Source: Nitriliruptorales bacterium (GTDB lineage: Bacteria > Actinomycetota > Nitriliruptoria > Nitriliruptorales > Nitriliruptoraceae). From it: a DNA stretch of 57,433 nucleotides. Shown one piece after another: positions 57,359 to 57,433 of the stretch. The DNA lies in contig JAGXFT010000054.1 in the NCBI GenBank assembly GCA_024637135.1, positions 1 through 57,433 on the forward strand, given 5' to 3'. The stretch's first letter is position 1, and every line of letters starts with the position of its first letter. The notes below the pieces were generated by a model. That model made no database searches and had not been told where the DNA came from. It saw only the letters and a program-made list of their open reading frames with translations. Made by a program: the position numbers and the translations under genes.

Positions 57359-57433
57359 GGTTCCTCCGGATGACGTGCCCCGAGCGCAACGTGCCACCGG
57401 GGCGGCGTCAAGGGCCGGGACCGGGGGCCGCGC
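57359..57433. other. Right-edge sequence upstream of the acetyltransferase
   Basis: The last 75 bases hold the acetyltransferase ribosome site (GGAGGAA) and nothing else that I can support. Confidence 0.4.

Overview
The window comes from a high-GC, GTG-start-rich actinobacterium. It is probably a deep-branching lineage such as Nitriliruptoria or Acidimicrobiia rather than a classical Streptomyces- or Mycobacterium-type genome. The reasons are the GC-rich, Asp/Glu-rich coding, the frequent ATGA/GTGA stop-start overlaps, -10 boxes of the TAnnnT type, the actinobacterial form of Ung, DrrA/DrrB-type exporter genes, and a C-terminal module in NuoC resembling the actinobacterial 'sunset' domain. 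The lineage is an inference. No rRNA, tRNA, insertion sequence, prophage or CRISPR array was seen.

Layout. 1-8172 (minus): a purine cluster purS - membrane HExxH protein - purQ - purL - purF, followed by a lipoprotein and a secreted VCBS-repeat protein cut by the left edge. 8.4-16.6 kb: two serine beta-lactamase-like hydrolases, a ZIP metal transporter, a stand-alone PaaZ, an alpha/beta hydrolase and a YcaQ-like winged-helix protein. 16.6-22.2 kb: an orphan NuoF-like flavoprotein, azlCD, tryptophan 2,3-dioxygenase, a DedA-like membrane protein and HtpX. 22.5-29 kb: two paralogous secreted, membrane-anchored zinc peptidases enclosing a fructokinase-mannose-6-phosphate isomerase pair. 29-34.9 kb (minus): a SIMPL lipoprotein, a cytochrome P450, and pta-ackA. 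35-48.6 kb (minus): a complex I operon nuoABCDHIJKLMN without nuoEFG. 48.9-52.2 kb: a TetR-regulated ABC-2 exporter and a secreted CAP protein. 52.3-57.4 kb: ung, pepN, a 122-bp-period tandem repeat, a monooxygenase-like protein, a PH-like protein and a GNAT acetyltransferase.

The most unusual region is the complex I operon. NuoC (about 802 aa, against about 200 normally) and NuoI (350 aa, against about 180-200) carry long C-terminal additions. Both contain the same helical motif of the form DQxVYDxxIxxGKSERxARxKAKAA, twice in NuoI and once in NuoC. NuoC adds some 350 residues of acidic low-complexity sequence and a sunset-like module. Between nuoI and nuoJ, stitched in by ATGA overlaps on both sides, is a 35-codon gene for a Val-rich single-span microprotein. 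With nuoEFG absent, these additions could form a custom electron-input or assembly interface. That is inference, but the sequence architecture is directly visible.

A second candidate system is the twin gluzincin pair at 22.5-29 kb. Both proteins have a signal peptide, HExxH-x14-E, and a C-terminal membrane anchor. Their upstream regions share a 13-mer (12/13 identical) ending exactly 45 nt before each start codon.
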